Assembly: GCF_040364665.1 (NCBI RefSeq)
Contig: NZ_BAABWX010000003.1
Location: forward strand, 189,987-253,986
DNA from: Cognatishimia sp. WU-CL00825
Lineage (GTDB): Bacteria > Pseudomonadota > Alphaproteobacteria > Rhodobacterales > Rhodobacteraceae
DNA length: 64,000 nucleotides
Reading direction: 5' to 3'
Both the position numbers and the translations under genes were made by a program. How positions within the stretch are numbered: the stretch's first letter is position 1; each line of letters starts with the position of its first letter. Positions 23,661 through 32,687 of this stretch are shown here, piece by piece. The notes beneath the pieces were generated by a model, which ran no database searches, was not told the DNA's origin, and was given only the letters and a program-made list of their open reading frames with translations.

Positions 23661-24511
23661 GATCTGAGGCCTGCGGCTTGGATTTGGGCCTGCGTCACAA
23701 GCTTTGAGGCAAGCAACGCCGTAACTTGGGTGCCCGTGATGTGTGTGCACATTGGACTGCGGTCACTGATCCAACAGGCCAGCCGCGCGTGGTGGTCCGC
23801 CGTCAACGCTGCCGCCTTTTCTCGGTCTTCCGCTTGCTTTTCAACATAGGCCAGCCAGCGCCGCGTCTGAAACCAGTTGTCGGAAAAACAGACCTTAGAG
23901 CGGGTGAAACCTGCGCTCTCGGTGGCGTAGGCTTGGACCGCCTGCCGCAAGTCCGCCGGTGCGATCCCTTCCTTCATGGCCTCTTCGATCTGGGCAACGC
24001 AGGCCGCTTTGCCGCGCAATCGGTCGACCGGGTAAGCCTCCAAAATCTTCTCAGCCTCTTTATCCGCCGCTGCCTCGCGCCTGCGCGTAGGTGGTTTATG
24101 GATGGTTTTAGGATGGTTTGGGGGCCGTGGTGGCCCCGGTACCCCGGCCACAGTGGCCCCCGTTCCGGGTCCAGTCTGGACGGGGGCCACTGTGGACCCC
24201 GTCTGAATCTCGGGTTCTAACGTCGGATCCAACGCCTCGACCTTGGTCAGATCGATGCGGTAAACGACAGTGAACCCGTTCTTGCACGTCCGTGCGCCGG
24301 TCTCGACCAGGATGCCTTCTTTCAGGAACTCACGCACGGTTCGCTTGACTGTGGTCTCGCCCAGCTCGGTATGCCGTTGGATCGTCCCCTTAGAACACCA
24401 GATACCAGAACCGTCATCACTCGCCTTGTCAGCCAGAAACATGATGATCTGCTTGCGCGTTGCGCTGCCAAACTTCCGTTCCGCGCATGTGTTTGCGACC
24501 CGCCAACTCAT
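23657..24511 (-). CDS. Winged-helix replication-initiator-like protein
   Basis: 284-aa protein starting MSWRVANTCAERKFGSATRK. The N-terminal third is a winged helix like that of plasmid Rep and phage replication proteins (IIMFLADKASDDGSGIWCSK, GTIQRHTELGETTVKRTVRE). A Pro/Thr/Gly linker follows, and the C-terminal helical region includes FSDNWFQTRRWLAYVEKQ. Position next to mobC and the right att end suggests a replication or copy-control gene of a mobilisable element. A transcriptional regulator is the alternative. Confidence 0.65.
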   Translation of the reverse strand: MSWRVANTCAERKFGSATRKQIIMFLADKASDDGSGIWCSKGTIQRHTELGETTVKRTVREFLKEGILVETGARTCKNGFTVVYRIDLTKVEALDPTLEPEIQTGSTVAPVQTGPGTGATVAGVPGPPRPPNHPKTIHKPPTRRREAAADKEAEKILEAYPVDRLRGKAACVAQIEEAMKEGIAPADLRQAVQAYATESAGFTRSKVCFSDNWFQTRRWLAYVEKQAEDREKAAALTADHHARLACWISDRSPMCTHITGTQVTALLASKLVTQAQIQAAGLRS

Positions 24512-24666
24512 CGGATGGCCCCAAAGTGCGCAAAGACGTGCGAAATTTGTACAGGTTTTGTACGAGATTTCCGTCGTTTCAGCAGAATTCGGTGCGAAAG
24601 CTCACGGGACTTTCTGCAAGCGTCTGCACAAAGTACTGTAAATAAGCCATATTTTATAGGTGTTTT

Positions 24667-24743
24667 TGGTGACCCCGATTGGATTCGAACCAATAACCTG
24701 CCCCTTAGGAGGGGGCTGCTCTATCCAGTTGAGCCACGGGGCC
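24667..24743 (-). tRNA. tRNA-Arg(CCT), hybrid at the island's right end
   Basis: A 77-nt cloverleaf: acceptor GGCCCCG/CGGGGTC, D arm GCTC/GAGC, anticodon arm GCCCC-CTCCTAA-GGGGC with anticodon CCT (reads AGG), T arm ATTGG/CCAAT around TTCGAAT, discriminator A and encoded CCA. The 5' half is on the chromosomal side. The 3' half, including the T arm, comes from the island, since the displaced host end at 10460-10506 has a different T stem and discriminator G. Confidence 0.95.
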
Positions 24744-24934
24744 GTTAACGCCCTGAGTAAAACAATATTGCGCTGATTTCAAAGCGGTTTTGCAAAAATG
24801 TCTGGGGCACGGAAACGCAGGGGGTGGGTGCCAAAAGCGTGAAGCGATTTCACTGGTCGCGCCCTAGCAATCGCGTATATGGGCCCCCAATTCTTAGAGA
24901 TGCCGAGGGGCACAGTTTTGAGAAAGGAAACAGA

Positions 24935-25246
24935 ATGAGACGCCTTGGAATAACTTCCATGGGCGGCGCGATGATCGCTTTGGCGACCAGTCTCTCCCTG
25001 ACCGCACCAGCGGCCGCCCATACTGCAGACCAATATTTAGATACCATGCTGGAAATTGCCGGCGTGGATATCGTCAGCCAATCCCGATCTGGTCACGATT
25101 TGGACCAGCGATTGGATTTACCAAGTGAAATGCCGATTTGGCGTTATTTGTATCACGGCACACCGGAATTCGCCTTGCGCGATGTGACTGTTTTTGGCCC
25201 TGCTTGGGTTCCGCCAGTTGACGCAGTGGTTGTCAGGCCAAACTGA
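24935..25246 (+). CDS. Small exported protein of unknown function
   Basis: 103 aa with a clear Sec signal: basic MRRLGITS, hydrophobic GGAMIALATSLSLTA and a cleavage-like APAAAH near residue 31. The mature ~70 residues (DQYLDTMLEIAGVDIVSQS, EMPIWRYLYHGTPEF) show no known motif or Cys. GAAAGGAAACAG precedes ATG 24935. It is the first chromosomal gene right of the island and is followed by a terminator, so it is probably monocistronic. Confidence 0.65.
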   Translation: MRRLGITSMGGAMIALATSLSLTAPAAAHTADQYLDTMLEIAGVDIVSQSRSGHDLDQRLDLPSEMPIWRYLYHGTPEFALRDVTVFGPAWVPPVDAVVVRPN

Positions 25247-25275
25247 TGTGGCACCGCCGCAATAGATGACCCTAT

Positions 25276-25300
25276 AACGCCGCCCAATCGAGGCGGCGTT
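25276..25300 (+). terminator. Terminator-like hairpin before aroC
   Basis: AACGCCGCC and GGCGGCGTT form a perfect 9-bp stem with a 7-base loop, 30 bases after the exported-protein stop. The following T run is weak (TTTGCGTT). Confidence 0.6.
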
Positions 25301-25364
25301 TGCGTTCTGGGTCTTTCCCCTGTGGCGCTTTGGCGCTAAGGGTTTTTCAAACAGGAGCATGCCC

Positions 25365-26468
25365 ATGTCAGTCAATAGTTTTGGACACCTCTTCCGCGTG
25401 ACAACGTGGGGTGAAAGCCATGGTCCGGCCCTTGGGGCCACCGTGGATGGTTGCCCACCCAATGTGCCGATTGAAGCAGAGATGCTGCAGCAGTGGCTCG
25501 ACAAACGTCGCCCCGGCCAGAACAAAAACACCACCCAACGCAATGAACCAGATGCGGTGAAGATCCTGTCGGGTGTGTTTGACGGGAAATCCACCGGCAC
25601 GCCGATACAGTTGATGATCGAAAACACCGATCAGCGCAGCCGCGATTATGGCGAGATTTCGCAGACCTTCCGGCCGGGCCATGCGGATATCACCTATCAT
25701 CAGAAATACGGCAATCGCGATTATCGCGGTGGTGGCCGGTCTTCGGCGCGCGAAACCGCGGCGCGTGTGGCTGCGGGTGGCGTGGCGCGCGAGGCGATCA
25801 AAGCCTTGGTGCCGGGTCTGGAGATCAAAGGCTATATGACCCGCATGGGGGACGTCACGGTTGATCGCGAAAGCTTTGACTGGGACGCCATTGAACAAAA
25901 TGATTTCTGGATTCCCAATGGTGCCGACAAGGCGCAGGAATGGGAAGACTATCTGCAGGCCCTGCGCAAAGCGCATGATTCCGTTGGGGCGGAGATCGAA
26001 GTGGTGGCCCGCGGCGTTCCGCCCGGAATCGGCGCGCCGGTTTATGGCAAACTCGACACGGATTTGGCGGCTGCGATGATGTCTATCAACGCTGTCAAAG
26101 GGGTGGAGATTGGCGAAGGCATGGCCGCAGCCATGCTCAAAGGCACTGAAAACGCCGATGAAATCTATATGGGTGAAAACGGCCCGATCTATTCCAGCAA
26201 CCATGCCGGCGGTATTCTGGGTGGCATCTCGACGGGTCAGGATGTGGTGGTGCGATTTGCTGTGAAACCGACGTCGTCTATTCTGTCGCCGCGCAACTCT
26301 ATTCGCATTGACGGCTCCCCGATTGAAGTGGTGACAAAAGGCCGACACGATCCCTGTGTTGGCATTCGCGCCGTGCCCGTGGCCGAAGCTATGATGGCCT
26401 GTGTTATTCTGGATCACTTGTTGCTGCACCGTGGCCAAATCGGTGAGAACCAAGGCAAAATCGGCTGA
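25365..26468 (+). CDS. aroC: Chorismate synthase
   Basis: Converts 5-enolpyruvylshikimate-3-phosphate to chorismate, the last shikimate-pathway step, using reduced FMN. The 367-aa protein has the three family signatures: [38 protein letters not shown] and [10 protein letters not shown] near the C-terminus. ATG 25365 is preferred to the ATG six bases earlier because AGGAG is then 7 bases upstream. The stop overlaps the HD-domain gene by one base, so the two are co-transcribed. Confidence 0.96.
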   Translation: MSVNSFGHLFRVTTWGESHGPALGATVDGCPPNVPIEAEMLQQWLDKRRPGQNKNTTQRNEPDAVKILSGVFDGKSTGTPIQLMIENTDQRSRDYGEISQTFRPGHADITYHQKYGNRDYRGGGRSSARETAARVAAGGVAREAIKALVPGLEIKGYMTRMGDVTVDRESFDWDAIEQNDFWIPNGADKAQEWEDYLQALRKAHDSVGAEIEVVARGVPPGIGAPVYGKLDTDLAAAMMSINAVKGVEIGEGMAAAMLKGTENADEIYMGENGPIYSSNHAGGILGGISTGQDVVVRFAVKPTSSILSPRNSIRIDGSPIEVVTKGRHDPCVGIRAVPVAEAMMACVILDHLLLHRGQIGENQGKIG

Positions 26469-27157
26469 TGAAAGATCTAAAGGCGCAGCTGCGCAACATT
26501 ATCAAACGCGAGATGGAACAAGATCCGGCGCATGACATCGCGCATCTGGATCGGGTTTGGTCAAACGCCCGCCGGATTGCCGAGGACGAAGGCACAGCAA
26601 ACCTGAATGTGCTGATGGCCGCTGCGTATTTTCATGATCTGGTAAACTTGCCCAAAGACGCGCCTAATCGTGCCGAAGCCTCGGTTTTGTCTGCGCGCAA
26701 AGTGGCCCCTATTTTGGCTGACATCGGGTTTAGTGACGCCGAGATCAAGGCCACGCAACACGCCATCGCTGCCCATAGCTATTCCGCAGGAATCCCCCCC
26801 AAAAGCCCCGAGGCCGAAATCTTGCGCGACGCTGACCGGCTGGATGCATTGGGTGCGATTGGCATCGCGCGCACCTTTATGGTTGGGGCCACAATGGGCC
26901 GCCCCTTGGCGGACCCAAACGACCCTTTCGCCGCAGATCGCCCTTTGGATGATCAGCAATGGTCCATCGACCATTGGCACCTAAAGCTGCTGCAATTGCC
27001 CAACGAAATGCTCACGGCCAAGGGGCGTAAAATCGCTCGCAAACGCGCCCGTTTGATGTTGGCCTATTTGGTGCAATTGTCTAAAGAAATGGATACGGAA
27101 CTGCCGGATCACTGGTCTGATCTGTTGAAATGGGGCGACGCAAAGGCCGCTGAGTAA
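26468..27157 (+). CDS. HD-domain phosphohydrolase
   Basis: 229-aa cytoplasmic protein with HD-fold metal residues: AHDIAHLDRVW (His), YFHDLVN (His-Asp) and a later ILRDADRLDALGAIG (Asp). This matches the YedJ-like group of small predicted metal-dependent phosphohydrolases. The substrate is unknown, and coupling to aroC gives no clear clue. It ends three bases before the stop of the convergent acyl-CoA synthetase gene. Confidence 0.85.
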   Translation: MKDLKAQLRNIIKREMEQDPAHDIAHLDRVWSNARRIAEDEGTANLNVLMAAAYFHDLVNLPKDAPNRAEASVLSARKVAPILADIGFSDAEIKATQHAIAAHSYSAGIPPKSPEAEILRDADRLDALGAIGIARTFMVGATMGRPLADPNDPFAADRPLDDQQWSIDHWHLKLLQLPNEMLTAKGRKIARKRARLMLAYLVQLSKEMDTELPDHWSDLLKWGDAKAAE

Positions 27158-27160
27158 CCC

Positions 27161-28663
27161 TTACCCAAACAGGTCTGCGTAGGTCTCGCGCAGCGCTTTC
27201 TTTTGCACCTTGCCCATCGTATTGCGTGGCAGTTGGTCGACCAATATGATCTGCTTTGGGCGTTTGAAGTTGGCGAGTTGGTCTTGCAGCGCCGCCGCGA
27301 TATCATCCGGCGTTACCTGTTTGGAATTGGCCACAACCAAGGCCACAACCGCTTCGCCAAAATCGGGATGCGCCACGCCAATCACCGCACTTTCAATGAC
27401 ACCCGGCAGGTCGTCAATCAGGCTTTCAACCTCTTTTGGATAAACGTTAAATCCGCCGGTGATCACCAGATCTTTAGCGCGACCAACGATGGTCACATAG
27501 CCGTCGCTGTCAAACTTTGCCAGATCGCCCGTGATGAACCAACCATCGGGCAACAGCTCTTCGGCGGTTTTTTCCGGCATTTGCCAATAGCCTTGAAAGA
27601 CATTTGCCCCCCGCACCCACAACACGCCGATATCACCGATTGCAACTTCTGAACCGTCCTTCATGATCTTGGCTTCTACCCCAGGCAAAGGAAAACCAAC
27701 CGTGCCCGCACGCCTTTCGCCCTCATAGGGGTTTGAGGTGCTCATATTGGTTTCGGTCATGCCGTAGCGTTCCAAAATACGGTGCCCGGTGCGCTGCTGC
27801 CATTGTTCATGGGTATCCACCAGCAGAGGTGCAGAACCTGAAATGAACAGGCGCATGTTCTGCGCCAAATCCCTATTCAGACGCGGGTCAGCCAATAAGC
27901 GGGTATAAAAGGTGGGCACGCCCATCAAAGCGGTTGCGGTTGGCATTGCCTCTAGAATGGCGTCGGCGTCAAAACGGGCCAGAAAATGCACTGACGCGCC
28001 AGACAAAAGCGCCACATTGGTGGCGACAAACAATCCGTGGGTGTGAAAGATGGGCAGGGCGTGGATCAGCACATCTGAGTTGGTGAACTGCCAATAATCG
28101 CGCAGCATTTCAGAATTAGACGCCAAATTGTCATGGCTAAGCATGGCACCTTTGCTGCGACCGGTGGTGCCCGATGTATAGAGAATTGCCGCAAGATCGC
28201 TGCCGGCGCGCGCCACAGGTTCAAACCCTGAAAAACCCTTGGCCAGGGTCGTCAAACTTCCGGCCCCTTCTGCATCCAAGGTCAGGATCTGGGCGGTTCG
28301 GGCGACTGCGGCCAAGGCCGCTTGACGCGTGGGATCACAGACCAGAATCCGAGGCGCGGCATCATCCAGAAAATAGGCGATCTCTGCGGTTGTATAGGCA
28401 GTGTTTAGGGGTAAAAAGATGCCGCCCGCCATAACGGTTCCAAGATACAGTTGAATGGCCTCGATGGTTTTTTCGACCTGCACCGCTACACGGTCACCTG
28501 GCGCAACCCCTTGAGACACCAATGCAGCCGCGATTTTTTCGGCCCCTTGAAACAGCTCTGCAAAACGCATGTCGGCGCGTCCGGGAGTTTTGGCGAAAAC
28601 CGCAGTATCTTGATCAAGGCTGGCGGCACGCAGACGCGCAATCAGGGTGTTTTGGTGATACAT
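27161..28663 (-). CDS. matB: Malonyl-CoA synthetase-like AMP-forming ligase
   Basis: 500-aa ANL-superfamily enzyme that activates a carboxylate through an acyl-AMP and then forms the CoA thioester. Signatures: YTSGTTGRSKGAMLSHDNL (P-loop), ERYGMTETNMS, GWFITGDLAKFDSDGY and the catalytic Lys near the end in LPRNTMGKVQKKALR. Length and the GMTET/NMSTSNPYEGERR segment are those of MatB malonyl-CoA synthetases; another short or methyl-branched acid remains possible. ATG 28663 has GGAGG 5 bases upstream, although the frame extends further. Confidence 0.85.
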   Translation of the reverse strand: MYHQNTLIARLRAASLDQDTAVFAKTPGRADMRFAELFQGAEKIAAALVSQGVAPGDRVAVQVEKTIEAIQLYLGTVMAGGIFLPLNTAYTTAEIAYFLDDAAPRILVCDPTRQAALAAVARTAQILTLDAEGAGSLTTLAKGFSGFEPVARAGSDLAAILYTSGTTGRSKGAMLSHDNLASNSEMLRDYWQFTNSDVLIHALPIFHTHGLFVATNVALLSGASVHFLARFDADAILEAMPTATALMGVPTFYTRLLADPRLNRDLAQNMRLFISGSAPLLVDTHEQWQQRTGHRILERYGMTETNMSTSNPYEGERRAGTVGFPLPGVEAKIMKDGSEVAIGDIGVLWVRGANVFQGYWQMPEKTAEELLPDGWFITGDLAKFDSDGYVTIVGRAKDLVITGGFNVYPKEVESLIDDLPGVIESAVIGVAHPDFGEAVVALVVANSKQVTPDDIAAALQDQLANFKRPKQIILVDQLPRNTMGKVQKKALRETYADLFG

Positions 28664-28785
28664 ATGCGCCTCCGGTTTCAGCGGTTGCACACTTTGGTGA
28701 TCCCGTGCGACAAAGCAAGGGTACAAACGGCCCAAGCTGCGCATTATCGCAGAAAAATTGCGCCTTATGAAAAAGCGAGCCCCTA

Positions 28786-29709
28786 ATGAACCCGACCCGC
28801 GGCATTTTGCTGAAGACGTTTGCGCTTTTTTTGTTCTCGATCATGGCGTCGCTGATCAAGGCCTCTGCGCCGCATGTGCCCCCTTGGGAAGCGGTTTTCT
28901 TTCGGTCGTTTTTTGCCATGCCGGTGATCATCATCTGGCTGCTTTATCGTAAAGAGCTGCACAGAGGGTTAAAGGTTAAAAGCCCGATGGGACATTTCTG
29001 GCGTGGGTTTATTGGCACATCAGCCATGGCGCTTGGCTTTGCAGGGCTTGGCATTTTACCCTTTCCCGAAGTGACCGCCATTGGCTTTACCTCGCCTTTG
29101 CTGATCGTCATATTTGCAGCGATGTTTTTGGGCGAACAGGTGCGCATATTCCGACTTTCTGCGCTGGCTGTTGGTATGGTCGGTGTCGGTATTATTCTGT
29201 ATCCACGGCTTACGGTTTTTGACAGCGGTGGCACAGAAACACTTTTGCTGTTGGGCGCGTTGCTGACATTAGGATCCGCAGTGTTTCGGGCGCTCGCGCA
29301 GATCCATATTCGACGCATGGTGCAGACCGAACAGACCTCGGCCATTGTCTTTTACTTTGCGTTGACGGCCACTGGGCTGTCGTTGCTTACTCTGCCTTTG
29401 GGCTGGGTGATTCCGACCAATCAGGAATTGGTGTTTCTTATTCTGGCAGGATTGATTGGCGGCGTCGCACAGATATTCCTGACCTCTAGCTATCGGTTTG
29501 CTGAGGCCGGTTTGCTGGCACCTTTTGACTATGTATCTATGATTTTTGCGATTTTAATTGGGTTTTTCGTGTTCAGCGAAGTGCCAACCAGTGCGACTTT
29601 GGCTGGGTCTGGTCTGATCATCGCGGCTGGCATCCTGATCATCTGGCGCGAAAGCAAACTGGGCTTGCAGCGCGGCAAAGCCCGCCCGAATATGACGCCG
29701 CAGGGCTAG
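28786..29709 (+). CDS. DMT-superfamily (EamA) transporter
   Basis: 307-aa inner-membrane protein with about ten hydrophobic helices in two repeated EamA halves (FLFSIMASLIKASAPHVPPW in the first, LLLGALLTLGSAVFRALAQI in the second). The end is basic (WRESKLGLQRGKARP), predicting a cytoplasmic C-terminus. Such carriers export amino acids, nucleosides or other metabolites; the substrate cannot be read from sequence. It is divergent from matB and followed by a bidirectional terminator. Confidence 0.87.
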   Translation: MNPTRGILLKTFALFLFSIMASLIKASAPHVPPWEAVFFRSFFAMPVIIIWLLYRKELHRGLKVKSPMGHFWRGFIGTSAMALGFAGLGILPFPEVTAIGFTSPLLIVIFAAMFLGEQVRIFRLSALAVGMVGVGIILYPRLTVFDSGGTETLLLLGALLTLGSAVFRALAQIHIRRMVQTEQTSAIVFYFALTATGLSLLTLPLGWVIPTNQELVFLILAGLIGGVAQIFLTSSYRFAEAGLLAPFDYVSMIFAILIGFFVFSEVPTSATLAGSGLIIAAGILIIWRESKLGLQRGKARPNMTPQG

Positions 29710-29745
29710 AGGCAGCCGACATCGGCAAAGGGTCACCCAAATGCA

Positions 29746-29771
29746 AAACGCGGAGCCAAAGCCCCGCGTTT
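29746..29771. terminator. Bidirectional terminator between EamA and ilvE
   Basis: AAACGCGG (29746-29753) and CCGCGTTT (29764-29771) form a perfect 8-bp stem with a 10-base loop. T-rich tails occur on both strands, serving the two convergent genes. Confidence 0.75.
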
Positions 29772-29794
29772 CTTAGCTGCCTTTTTGTGCAGTC

Positions 29795-30664
29795 TTAAAC
29801 GCGCACCAGCGCCTCATAGCTTTCTGCAACATCGCGTGTGATGTCACCGACTTCGAATTTATAATCGCCAATCTGCCCCACCGGCGTGACTTCGGCGGCG
29901 GTGCCGGTCAGCCAGCACTGTTCGAAATCAGCCAGTTCTTCGGGCATGATATGGCGTTCAATCACCTTGATGCCTTTGTCTTTTAACATCTGGATGATGG
30001 TCTGACGGGTGATGCCATTCAGGATGGCGTCGGGAATAGGCGTGTGGACTTCGCCGTCTTTTACGAAAAACACGTTGGCCCCGGTCGCCTCTGCCACATA
30101 ACCACGGAAATCCATGAACAACGCATCAGAGCAGCCTTTGGCCTCGGCCTGATGCTTGGACATGGTGCAGATCATGTAAAGACCTGCGGCCTTGGCTGCG
30201 GTCGGGATGGTTTCCGGGCTTGGGCGCTTCCATTTTGCAATGTCGAGCTTTGCGCCCTTCATTTTGGCATCGCCATAATAGGCACCCCATTCCCACACGG
30301 CCACAGCCATGCGCACCGGGTTTTTGGAAGAGGCCACACCCATGTCTTCGCCTGCACCGCGCCAAGCCACAACGCGCACATAGGCGTCGGTTAGGCCATT
30401 GGCTTTTAGCGCGTCATATTTGGCTTTTTCGATTTCTTCGACGGTGTATGGGATCGGCATATCCAGCAGTTCGCCAGATTTCAGCAGGCGTTCAGAGTGT
30501 AATTCACTTTTGAAGATCTTGCCGTTATAGGCGCGTTCGCCTTCAAAGACCGAACTTGCATAATGCAGCGCGTGGGTGAGGATATGCACATTCGCATCCC
30601 GCCATTCGACCAATTTGCCATCAAGCCAGATTTTGCCGTCGCGATCATCGTATGCGCCCGCCAT
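29795..30664 (-). CDS. ilvE: Branched-chain amino acid aminotransferase
   Basis: PLP enzyme of fold type IV that makes leucine, isoleucine and valine from their 2-oxo acids with glutamate. The 289-aa length is normal. Visible marks are HALHYASSVFEGERAYNG near the N-terminus, the region around AVWEWGAYYG, FMDFRGYVAEATGANVFFVK, and PDAILNGITRQTIIQML plus CWLTGTAAEVTPVG for the phosphate-binding part. It is monocistronic between terminators and a divergent regulator. Confidence 0.94.
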   Translation of the reverse strand: MAGAYDDRDGKIWLDGKLVEWRDANVHILTHALHYASSVFEGERAYNGKIFKSELHSERLLKSGELLDMPIPYTVEEIEKAKYDALKANGLTDAYVRVVAWRGAGEDMGVASSKNPVRMAVAVWEWGAYYGDAKMKGAKLDIAKWKRPSPETIPTAAKAAGLYMICTMSKHQAEAKGCSDALFMDFRGYVAEATGANVFFVKDGEVHTPIPDAILNGITRQTIIQMLKDKGIKVIERHIMPEELADFEQCWLTGTAAEVTPVGQIGDYKFEVGDITRDVAESYEALVRV

Positions 30665-30833
30665 AGTGCATCCCTTTTCGTTTTCTAAATGTCATATGTT
30701 GCGCAGGTTAAGGCCGTTTCGGGCATATTATTACGCAAAAACTGCGTTTCGCTACCAATTCACCCTTGGAGTGTCAACAAGGCTGACTTAGTGTGGGCCT
30801 CGTACGAGGGTTTTATTGACTGGAAATAACAAG

Positions 30834-31331
30834 ATGGGCGACACCCACGGCAGCGAAAGCCTGCTTTTTCTGACAGACGAGCAGATTCGGCAGGGCATCG
30901 AGGGCATGTATTTTGCTTATCGTGGGCTGACATCAGAACCAGATCGCATCCTCGCCACCATGGCCTATGGGCGCGCGCATCACCGAGCGGTGCATTTTAT
31001 CAACCGTGCACCGGGCACCACCGTGACCAATTTACTGGAGATTCTTGGGGTCACCAAACAGTCGCTTAATCGGGTCCTACGCACGCTGATCGAAGATGGG
31101 CTGGTTGAAAGCCGGGTGGGCAAAGTTGACAAGCGCGAACGCAATTTGTTTTTGACCGAAGATGGCACACGGCTGGAAGCGCGCCTGTCAGATGCGCAAC
31201 GCACACGCATGCGCTCGGCCTATCGTGAAGCTGGCCCCGAGGCAGTGGCTGGATTTCGGCGGGTGCTTGAGGCCATGATGGATAAAGAAATGCGGCGTCG
31301 CAATGCCGCGCTGCGCGGGAATAAAACCTGA
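30834..31331 (+). CDS. petP: MarR-family regulator, PetP-like
   Basis: 165-aa winged-helix regulator (VTNLLEILGVTKQSLNRVLR, then the wing VGKVDKRERNLFLTEDG). ATG 30834 (MGDTHGSES) is preferred over an upstream TTG. It overlaps the response-regulator gene by one base (ATGA). A MarR gene coupled to an orphan OmpR-type regulator is the petP-petR arrangement of Rhodobacter capsulatus, which affects cytochrome bc1-related functions. The symbol is assigned from that arrangement, not from a search. Confidence 0.8.
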   Translation: MGDTHGSESLLFLTDEQIRQGIEGMYFAYRGLTSEPDRILATMAYGRAHHRAVHFINRAPGTTVTNLLEILGVTKQSLNRVLRTLIEDGLVESRVGKVDKRERNLFLTEDGTRLEARLSDAQRTRMRSAYREAGPEAVAGFRRVLEAMMDKEMRRRNAALRGNKT

Positions 31332-32029
31332 TGGATCTACAACCACATCTTTTGATCGTTGACGATGACGAACGCATTCGCGGGTTGTTGCAAAAATTTC
31401 TGATCCGCAGCGGTTTTTTGGTCTCTGCAGCCCGCGACGCAGCCCATGCGCGGCGCATCTTGGCCGGGCTTGATTTTGATATGATTGTACTGGATGTGAT
31501 GATGCCCGGCGAAGACGGCATTGCGCTGACCCGGTCTATTCGCGAAACCTCGTCGACCCCGATCATGCTGCTGACGGCCAAAGGTGAGACCGAAGATCGC
31601 ATTGTGGGTCTAGAGGCGGGGGCAGATGATTATTTGGCCAAGCCCTTTGAACCCAAAGAGCTGTTGCTGCGCATCAATGCGATTTTGCGCCGTGTGCCAG
31701 AGAGCGATGCGGCAAATGCCGCGCCGAAAATGCTGAAATTGGGGCCGATTCGCTATGACATTGAACGCGGCGAGATGTGGCAAGGGGATGATCTGGTGCG
31801 CTTAACGGCCACGGAAAGCCAATTGATGAAGATCTTTTCCGCAACCCCTGCGGAACCTATCAGCCGCAGCAAATTGGTGGAAGAATTGGGACGCGATCGC
31901 GGTCAGGCGCAGGAACGGGCTGTCGATGTGCAAATCACCCGTCTGCGGCGCAAGATCGAAAGCGACCCAAAACAGCCGCGATATCTGCAAACCGTGCGCG
32001 GGGCGGGTTATATGTTGGCCCCAGACTAG
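31331..32029 (+). CDS. petR: OmpR-family response regulator, PetR-like
   Basis: 232 aa. The receiver domain has the acidic pocket (LIVDDDERIRG), phospho-acceptor Asp in MIVLDVMMPGEDG, Thr in MLLTAKGE and Lys in YLAKPFEPKE. The C-terminal winged helix (LTATESQLMKIFS, VDVQITRLRRKIE, YLQTVRGAGYML) binds DNA. No histidine kinase is adjacent, as in R. capsulatus petPR, so the partner kinase is encoded elsewhere or the protein works without one. Confidence 0.88.
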   Translation: MDLQPHLLIVDDDERIRGLLQKFLIRSGFLVSAARDAAHARRILAGLDFDMIVLDVMMPGEDGIALTRSIRETSSTPIMLLTAKGETEDRIVGLEAGADDYLAKPFEPKELLLRINAILRRVPESDAANAAPKMLKLGPIRYDIERGEMWQGDDLVRLTATESQLMKIFSATPAEPISRSKLVEELGRDRGQAQERAVDVQITRLRRKIESDPKQPRYLQTVRGAGYMLAPD

Positions 32030-32094
32030 CAACGACATCATCTGGTGCGGCGGTTTTTTGGGTATTTGGATCAAGAACAATGATGGTGATGCGC

Positions 32095-32640
32095 CTATTG
32101 GGCAGGGGCATCGGGGTTGCAGCGTGTCGGCAGGGCTGAATCTTGGGACCATTCTGCAAGTGGCGCTGCCTCAAGATCACTGGCAAAATGGGTGATGCCT
32201 TTTGCATTTTCCAAAAACCCGCGCCCGGTCAGAAAATTGACGTCACAGCGACCAAAGGCATCCAGATCCAGCGTGTCGCGCCAGCTGTAAGTCTGGCCAG
32301 CAACCCGATAGCTCTGCTGGCGATTGGCAATCGTCACGGTCAATGCCCAGCGAAAACGGCAACACCCCTCGTTCTTGGATGTCAGCAAGACCGAGCCGTT
32401 TGGCGCAAGGCTGAGATGCGGGCTTTGGCCATAAAGCCCGCCTTTCCAAGCAATATTTGGCAACAGGATATCTGATCCGGTGTTTGTTTTAATGCGCAGA
32501 TCAACCTGGCCGTTGTCTTGGTGAACAAGTCCGAATTCTTCCACATGGCCATCCTGATCCAAGTCTGACCGCACCATATCTGCAGCCGTTGCGACCAGCG
32601 TGGTGTTGATAAAAACTGTGAGCGTAACCAAGAATTTCAT
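32095..32640 (-). CDS. Exported hypothetical protein
   Basis: 181 aa with a Sec signal (MKFLVTLTVFINTTLVATAA). The mature part starts DMVRSDLDQDGHVEEFGLVH, an FG-GAP/EF-hand-like Asp-rich segment, and later has NEGCCRFRWALTVTIANRQQ and FGRCDVNFLTGRG. This suggests a secreted calcium-binding or surface-associated protein, but I do not recognise the family. ATG 32640 follows AAGGTG and begins the signal directly; a GTG nine bases earlier is the alternative. It is divergent from the deacetylase-like gene. Confidence 0.65.
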   Translation of the reverse strand: MKFLVTLTVFINTTLVATAADMVRSDLDQDGHVEEFGLVHQDNGQVDLRIKTNTGSDILLPNIAWKGGLYGQSPHLSLAPNGSVLLTSKNEGCCRFRWALTVTIANRQQSYRVAGQTYSWRDTLDLDAFGRCDVNFLTGRGFLENAKGITHFASDLEAAPLAEWSQDSALPTRCNPDAPAQ

Positions 32641-32687
32641 CAGTAGCACCTTGCAAGACCTTTGCTAATTCGGCTTTGGTGCTGGTT

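Larger units (their letters stand above)
10488..24713. mobile_element. Integrative genomic island in tRNA-Arg(CCT), about 14.2 kb
   Basis: The island is bounded by the 19-bp direct repeat AACCTGCCCCTTAGGAGGG, in the anticodon arm of tRNA-Arg. A tyrosine recombinase lies just inside the left end. Contents are recombination genes, a cI-like repressor, an HNH nuclease, a NrtR/SIR2/KAP operon, HigBA, a zinc peptidase, MobC and a Rep-like wHTH protein. No relaxase, conjugation or capsid genes are seen, so it looks like a defence island that moves by its integrase or by mobilisation in trans. Flanking genes on both sides look like ordinary chromosome. Confidence 0.88.

Noticed and set aside
10488..24713. 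Complete prophage
   Set aside because: Integrase and cI-like genes are present, but no capsid, tail, terminase or lysis genes.
25368..26453. Long open frame of about 361 codons antisense to aroC
   Set aside because: It lacks recognisable motifs and is explained by codon bias of aroC on the other strand.
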